Source: Actinoplanes flavus
GTDB lineage: Bacteria; Actinomycetota; Actinomycetes; Mycobacteriales; Micromonosporaceae
DNA length: 64,000 nt
NCBI RefSeq assembly: GCF_017592555.1
Contig: NZ_JAGFNS010000038.1
Coordinates: 1-64,000, forward strand
Reading direction: 5' to 3'
A program made the translations under genes and the position numbers. The notes under the pieces were generated by a model that was given only the letters and a program-made list of their open reading frames with translations, made no database searches and was not told the DNA's origin. Below, one piece after another: positions 59,747-64,000 of the stretch (positions are counted from its first letter, which is position 1; every line of letters starts with the position of its first letter).

Positions 59747-59844
59747 TAGTTGCGTCCATACAGCTTCTTCTCAATGATCGACTCGCTCTTGCCGTGACCC
59801 AGGTCACCCCCTTACCGTCAGGTCGGACTGTTGGGGGAGCGTCG

Positions 59845-62739
59845 ATGCCCGCTGGAAACCTGGCCCGGATGTTCGCTGTCGCACGGGCGGCCGCGACCAC
59901 CGCCCTGAGCCGCCGCCGGCCCGAGCCGGACACGCCACCGGCGGTCGAACCACCCCGGGTCCTCGCCTACCCGTGCAGCGTCGCGGTCGAGGTGGCCGCC
60001 CGCCCCGCCCAGGTGTTCGCGGTGCTCACCGACCCGGCCCGGATGCCCGACTGGGTGCTCCAGCACACCGGATGGATCGGCGCGCCGCCCACCGAGTTCG
60101 CCGAAGGGGTGCGCTTCCGGCAGCGGATCAAACTGATGGGCGTGCCCAGCGAGGTCCGCTGGACGGTCGCCGGGGTGGTCGAGGACCGGGCCGTCTGGTT
60201 CGAGGGCACCGCGCCGATGGGCGTCGAGGTCGGCTTCTACCTGTCGGTGGCGCCGTCCGCGACCGGTGCGCTGGTCCGCTTCGACGGCGGTGTCGAAGGC
60301 GGGCCGGTGGACGGGCCGCTCGGGCCGATGGTCGCCCGGAACCTGGCCGACGCCATGCGCCGATCGCTGGCCGAGCTCGGGACGGTGGCCTCCTCGTCCC
60401 CGGTCGCGCGCGTCCGGCGTACCGCGTCGGGGGTCGCGCCCAGAGTGACCGCCGACAAGCCGGCGCCGATCCGCCATGAGCGCACCGGTGCGGACATCGA
60501 CCCGTGGACGCCGGTGATCGTCGGCGCCGGCCAGCTCTCCGAGAAGTCCACCGAACCCGGCGGCGGGGACCCGGTGTCGCTCGCCGTGCGCGCGCTGCGG
60601 CAGGGCGCCGGCGCCGGCCTGCTCGCCCGGGCCGACTACGTCGGCTACGTGGCCAGCGTGTCCTGGCAGTACCCGGACGGCGCCGCGCTGATCGCGGAGG
60701 CGGTCGGCGCGACACCCGCGCAGACCGTGCAGACCACCATCTTCGGCGGCGACGGCTCGCTACGGCTGCTCAACGACGCGGCCGCCGAGATCGCCGCCGG
60801 GCGGGCGTCGATCGCCCTGCTCGGCGGCGCGGAATCGGCCGCCACCTCGGCGGCCGCCGAGCGCGCCGCCGCGACCCTCGACTGGCCCACCCAGCCGGAC
60901 GGCACCGCGCCCACCCGCGTGATCGGCGGCGACGCCCCGGCCAACAACGAACCGGAGACGGCCGCCGGCCTGGTCGCGCCGATCTACCTCTACGCGCTGA
61001 TCGAATCCGCCGTCCGCGGACGTCTCGGCCACACGCCGGAGGAGCACCTGGACCGGATCACCCGGCTCTGGGCGGGCTACTCCGAGGTCGCCGCCGCCAA
61101 CCCGGCCGCCTGGCAGGGCGTCCCGCACACCGCCGGGGAACTGGCCACGCCGACCGCCGCGAACCGGATGATCTCCGCGCCCTACCCCAAGCTGCTGACC
61201 GCGAACCTCCAGGTCAACCAGGGGACCGGCATCGTCGTGTGCAGCGCGGCGGCGGCACGGGCGGCCGGGATCGGCCAGGACGACTGGATCTTCGTGCACG
61301 CCGGGGCGCACGCCACCGAGGAGTGGTACGTCACCGAGCGCGCCGACCTGGCCGCCTCGCCCGCCATCCGGGCGATCGGCGACGCCGTCCTCGGGCACAG
61401 CGGCCTCACCATCGACGACGTCGAGCACATCGACCTGTACGCGTGCTTCCCGTCCGCGGTCCAGATCGCCGCGCGCGAGCTGGGCCTGCCGATCGACGAC
61501 CCGGGACGGCCGCTCACCGTGACCGGCGGGCTGACCTTCGCCGGTGGGCCGGGCAACAACTACACCAGTCACGCGGTCGCCAACCTGGTGCCGCTGCTGC
61601 GTGCCGAACCGGACAGCTACGGGCTGGCCACCGCCGTGGGCTGGTATCTCACCAAGCACGCGGCGACCGTGCTGTCCGCCCGGCCGCCCCGTGCCGGCTA
61701 CCAGGACATCGACGCCGACCACCGGTTGCCGCGGCCGCCGGCCCGCCGGGCACTACGGTCGCACCGGGGCCCGGCGGTCGTGGAGGCGTACACCGTTCCG
61801 TACGAGCGGGACGGGTCGCCGGCCGCGATGATCGTCACCGCGATCACCCCGTCGGGCGATCGGGTCGTCCTCCGCACTTCCGACATTTCAGAAATGTCGG
61901 AATTCTGGAAGCTGGAGGTGGACGGGGACGCGTTCACCGTCGTGAGCCGGGAACGCCATGAGCTGCCGCCACCGGGGGAACCGCCGCTGATCGTCGAGTG
62001 GCACGGCCCGGTGACCGTCCTCCGCCTGAACCGCCCGGCCGTCCGCAACGCCGTCGACCTGACCACCGCCCGCGCCCTGGAGAAGGCCGTCGACGCGTTC
62101 GAGGCCGACCCGCGGGCCCGGGTCGCGATCCTCACCGGCTCGGACACCGTGTTCAGCGCCGGCATGGATCTCAAGGCCGCCGCCCGCGGCGAGTACCCGG
62201 TCACCGAGGGCCGTGGACTGCTCGGCATCACCGCGAGACCGCCCGCCAAACCGCTGATCGCCGCGGTCGAGGGCGCGGCCCTGGCCGGCGGGTGCGAGCT
62301 CGCCCTCGCCGCCGACCTGATCGTCGCCGCGGAGGACGCCGTGTTCGGCATCCCCGAGGTCAAGCGCGGCCTGGTCGCCGCGGCCGGCGGGGTGCTCCGG
62401 CTGGCCCAGAGCCTGCCCCGCGGCACCGCCCTGGAACTGGCCCTCACCGGCGAGCCGATGCCCGCCCGCCGGCTGCACGACCTGGGCCTGATCAACCGCG
62501 TCACGTCACCGGGCAAGGCGCTCGACACCGCCCTGGAACTGGCCCACCACATCGCCGCCAACGCGCCCCTGGCCGTACTGCTCTCGAAACGCATCGTCGA
62601 CGAACACCGCGAGTGGGGCGCCGCGGAGGCCTTCGACCGTCTCTCCGACATCGCCGGCGAGGTGATCGGGTCCGCGGACGCCGTCGAGGGCATCCGCGCG
62701 TACGCCGAGAACCGAGCCCCCATATGGAAAGGCTGCTGA
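59845..62739 (+). CDS. Fusion of SRPBCC domain, thiolase-like protein and enoyl-CoA hydratase
   Basis: A 964-residue protein with three units. About 40-180 is SRPBCC (VEVAARPAQVFAVLTDPARMPDWV). About 218-630 is a thiolase-like protein of the SCPx/TLP1 type (WTPVIVGAGQLSEK; HIDLYACFPSAVQIAA; GGLTFAGGPGNNYTSHA). About 645-710 matches its additional C-terminal domain (VVEAYTVPYERDGSPAAMIVTA). About 715-964 is a crotonase (LRLNRPAVRNAVD; SAGMDLKA; EGAALAGGCELALAADL; FGIPEVKRGL). The usual acylated Cys motif is replaced by TTIFGGDGS, so this is not a standard thiolase; the YACFPSA Cys and GGPGNNYTSH His are kept. The crotonase site looks usable. ATG 59845 has GGGGGAG. Confidence 0.87.
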   Translation: MPAGNLARMFAVARAAATTALSRRRPEPDTPPAVEPPRVLAYPCSVAVEVAARPAQVFAVLTDPARMPDWVLQHTGWIGAPPTEFAEGVRFRQRIKLMGVPSEVRWTVAGVVEDRAVWFEGTAPMGVEVGFYLSVAPSATGALVRFDGGVEGGPVDGPLGPMVARNLADAMRRSLAELGTVASSSPVARVRRTASGVAPRVTADKPAPIRHERTGADIDPWTPVIVGAGQLSEKSTEPGGGDPVSLAVRALRQGAGAGLLARADYVGYVASVSWQYPDGAALIAEAVGATPAQTVQTTIFGGDGSLRLLNDAAAEIAAGRASIALLGGAESAATSAAAERAAATLDWPTQPDGTAPTRVIGGDAPANNEPETAAGLVAPIYLYALIESAVRGRLGHTPEEHLDRITRLWAGYSEVAAANPAAWQGVPHTAGELATPTAANRMISAPYPKLLTANLQVNQGTGIVVCSAAAARAAGIGQDDWIFVHAGAHATEEWYVTERADLAASPAIRAIGDAVLGHSGLTIDDVEHIDLYACFPSAVQIAARELGLPIDDPGRPLTVTGGLTFAGGPGNNYTSHAVANLVPLLRAEPDSYGLATAVGWYLTKHAATVLSARPPRAGYQDIDADHRLPRPPARRALRSHRGPAVVEAYTVPYERDGSPAAMIVTAITPSGDRVVLRTSDISEMSEFWKLEVDGDAFTVVSRERHELPPPGEPPLIVEWHGPVTVLRLNRPAVRNAVDLTTARALEKAVDAFEADPRARVAILTGSDTVFSAGMDLKAAARGEYPVTEGRGLLGITARPPAKPLIAAVEGAALAGGCELALAADLIVAAEDAVFGIPEVKRGLVAAAGGVLRLAQSLPRGTALELALTGEPMPARRLHDLGLINRVTSPGKALDTALELAHHIAANAPLAVLLSKRIVDEHREWGAAEAFDRLSDIAGEVIGSADAVEGIRAYAENRAPIWKGC

Positions 62740-62742
62740 TCA

Positions 62743-64000
62743 GTGAGCACGCTGCACGCGGTTCTGCGGATGCACCAGATAGGCATCGTCAACCTTCTGC
62801 GCCCGGATCGGCTGATCAAGGCAGCCGGCAACAACGCGAGGATCGGGCCCCAGGCGGCCCTCACCGAGAAGGCCGCGACCGAGTTCCCGGACCTGCCGGC
62901 GCTCACCGACGAGCGCGGCACCTGGACCTACCTCCAGTACTTCCAGCGCTCCAACGCCCTGGCACACGCGCTGCGCAAGGTGCACCTGCCGGAGAAGTCG
63001 ATCATCGGGGTGCTGGCGCGGGACCACCGTGGGCTGGCGCTGGCGATCACCGGCACGGCCCGGGCCGGGCTGCGGCTGGCGATGCTCAACACCGGTCTCG
63101 CGGCGTCCCAGCTCGCTGAGGTGATCAAGCGGGAGAACGTCCGCTTCCTCATGTACGACAGCGAGTTCGCCGACGCCGTCGATGCCCTGCCGGACGACAT
63201 CCCCCGCTACCTGACCTGGGAGGACGACGGCTACGACCGGCCGCCGGGGCTGCTCAGCGTGGAGGAGTTCACGGCCGCCGAGCCGACCACGATCCCGCAG
63301 CCGATCCCGGAGAAGCCGGGCGGGTTCATCATCCTCACCAGCGGCACCACCGGGCTGCCCAAGGGCGCTCCGCGTACCAAGGTGTCGCCGCTGGCCAGCG
63401 CCGTCATCGCGGACCGGATCGACTTCCCCCGCCAGGGCACCGCGGTGATCGCGTCCCCGCTGTTCCACGCCACCGGGTTCGGCGCCTGGACGGTCGGGCT
63501 GTCGCTGGCCAACCACGCCGTGCTGCTGCGCCGCTTCGGGGCCGAGCAGATCCTCGCCGCGATCGCCGAGCACCGGGCGCACATGCTGGTGGCCGTCCCG
63601 ACCATGCTGAACCGGATCCTCGCCCTCGGCCCGGACGTGATCGCCAAGTACGACACGTCCTCGCTGAAGACCGTCTTCCTGGCCGGTTCGGCCCTGCCGC
63701 CCGACGTGTGCGTCCGCTTCCAGGACGTCTTCGGCGACGTGCTCTACAACGTCTACGGTTCCACCGAGGTGGCCGTCGCGTCCGTCGCCCAGCCGCACGA
63801 GCTGCGCAAGTCGCCCGGAACGGTGGGCCGGCCGCCGGTCACGGTCCAGGTGGCGCTCTACGACGGCGAGGACAAGCGGATCACCGGGGCCGACACCAAG
63901 GGCCGGGTCTTCGTCCGTACCGGCATCCCGTTCGAGGGGTACACCGACGGCCAGCACAAGCAGGTCATCGACGGCTTCATGGCCACCGGCGACCAGGGGC
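62743..64000 (+). CDS. Acyl-CoA synthetase (AMP-binding), 3' end outside window
   Basis: An open frame from GTG 62743 to the window's end, at least 419 codons, without a stop. It is an ANL-superfamily enzyme that activates a fatty or related acid with ATP and CoA. The AMP-binding P-loop is LTSGTTGLPKGAP; SPLFHATGFGAWT, YNVYGSTEVAVAS and the TGDQG motif at the very edge follow in order. Only the C-terminal lid domain is missing. It starts 3 bp after the fusion gene's stop, so both are co-translated. It is a FadD-type protein; chain specificity is unknown. Confidence 0.93.
   Translation, partial: MSTLHAVLRMHQIGIVNLLRPDRLIKAAGNNARIGPQAALTEKAATEFPDLPALTDERGTWTYLQYFQRSNALAHALRKVHLPEKSIIGVLARDHRGLALAITGTARAGLRLAMLNTGLAASQLAEVIKRENVRFLMYDSEFADAVDALPDDIPRYLTWEDDGYDRPPGLLSVEEFTAAEPTTIPQPIPEKPGGFIILTSGTTGLPKGAPRTKVSPLASAVIADRIDFPRQGTAVIASPLFHATGFGAWTVGLSLANHAVLLRRFGAEQILAAIAEHRAHMLVAVPTMLNRILALGPDVIAKYDTSSLKTVFLAGSALPPDVCVRFQDVFGDVLYNVYGSTEVAVASVAQPHELRKSPGTVGRPPVTVQVALYDGEDKRITGADTKGRVFVRTGIPFEGYTDGQHKQVIDGFMATGDQG

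Noticed and set aside
1..64000. CRISPR arrays, tRNA and rRNA genes, prophage or conjugative modules
   Set aside because: No regularly spaced repeats, cloverleaf or rRNA motifs, integrases, terminases or relaxases were recognised. The only mobile element seen is the IS at the left edge.

Overview
The window is high-GC DNA (clearly above two-thirds G+C by eye, with strongly GC-biased third codon positions) from a filamentous-type actinobacterium. The gene content points to Micromonosporaceae, most likely an Actinoplanes-like genus: a mycothiol-dependent maleylpyruvate-isomerase-type protein, a DivIVA/Wag31 protein, a DUF574 methyltransferase, a luciferase-like (F420/flavin) oxidoreductase, many large secreted glycosidases with carbohydrate-binding modules, and many leaderless genes. 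The genus is an inference. No rRNA, tRNA or CRISPR array was seen.

Layout. 0-1.2 kb: a complete IS5-type insertion sequence ending at the stop codon of the next gene. 1.2-4.2 kb: a luciferase-like oxidoreductase, a copper monooxygenase-fold lipoprotein, and a HAAS-PadR membrane/regulator pair. 4.3-9.8 kb: GH43-CBM42 arabinofuranosidase, L-serine dehydratase, PadR regulator, lipoprotein, mycothiol-type DinB-fold protein. 9.9-16.7 kb: solitary ctaD, SGNH hydrolase, a FIST plus GAF-GGDEF-EAL signalling operon, and an AraC regulator. 16.7-23.3 kb: MDR oxidoreductase, truncated carbohydrate-associated module, MFS exporter, DivIVA, M28 aminopeptidase. 23.3-31.3 kb: two giant secreted glycosidases (GH30 and a protein with two GH43 domains). 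31.4-41.2 kb: small regulators and enzymes, a membrane J-domain protein, an SGNH-fold protein lacking its serine, an arylamine N-acetyltransferase and a carbonic anhydrase. 41.2-49 kb: a broken endoglycoceramidase-like GH5, M24 peptidase, matrixin-like protease, a double diguanylate cyclase, and a DUF2231 protein with a 21-bp minisatellite. 49-56.9 kb: WYL, DinB, cyclic-phosphate receiver, DUF4265, an alpha/beta hydrolase broken by a stop codon, two TetR-controlled divergent pairs. 56.9-64 kb: a lipid-catabolism-like locus with TetR, acyl-CoA dehydrogenase, aminotransferase, a SRPBCC/thiolase-like/crotonase fusion and an acyl-CoA synthetase running off the end.

How the genes work together. 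The GH43-CBM42 protein, the GH30 protein and the double-GH43 protein fit degradation of plant arabinan and arabinogalactan side chains outside the cell. All three have LacI-type palindromes upstream, but no LacI regulator or sugar transporter lies in the window. Two loci concern cyclic-di-GMP. The right end looks like one TetR-controlled acyl-CoA oxidation regulon read in both directions. At least fifteen start codons sit 6-7 nt after a TAnnnT-like -10 box without a ribosome binding site, so leaderless transcription is common here and was used to choose starts. Several genes are decayed (GH5, alpha/beta hydrolase, truncated module, serine-less SGNH protein).
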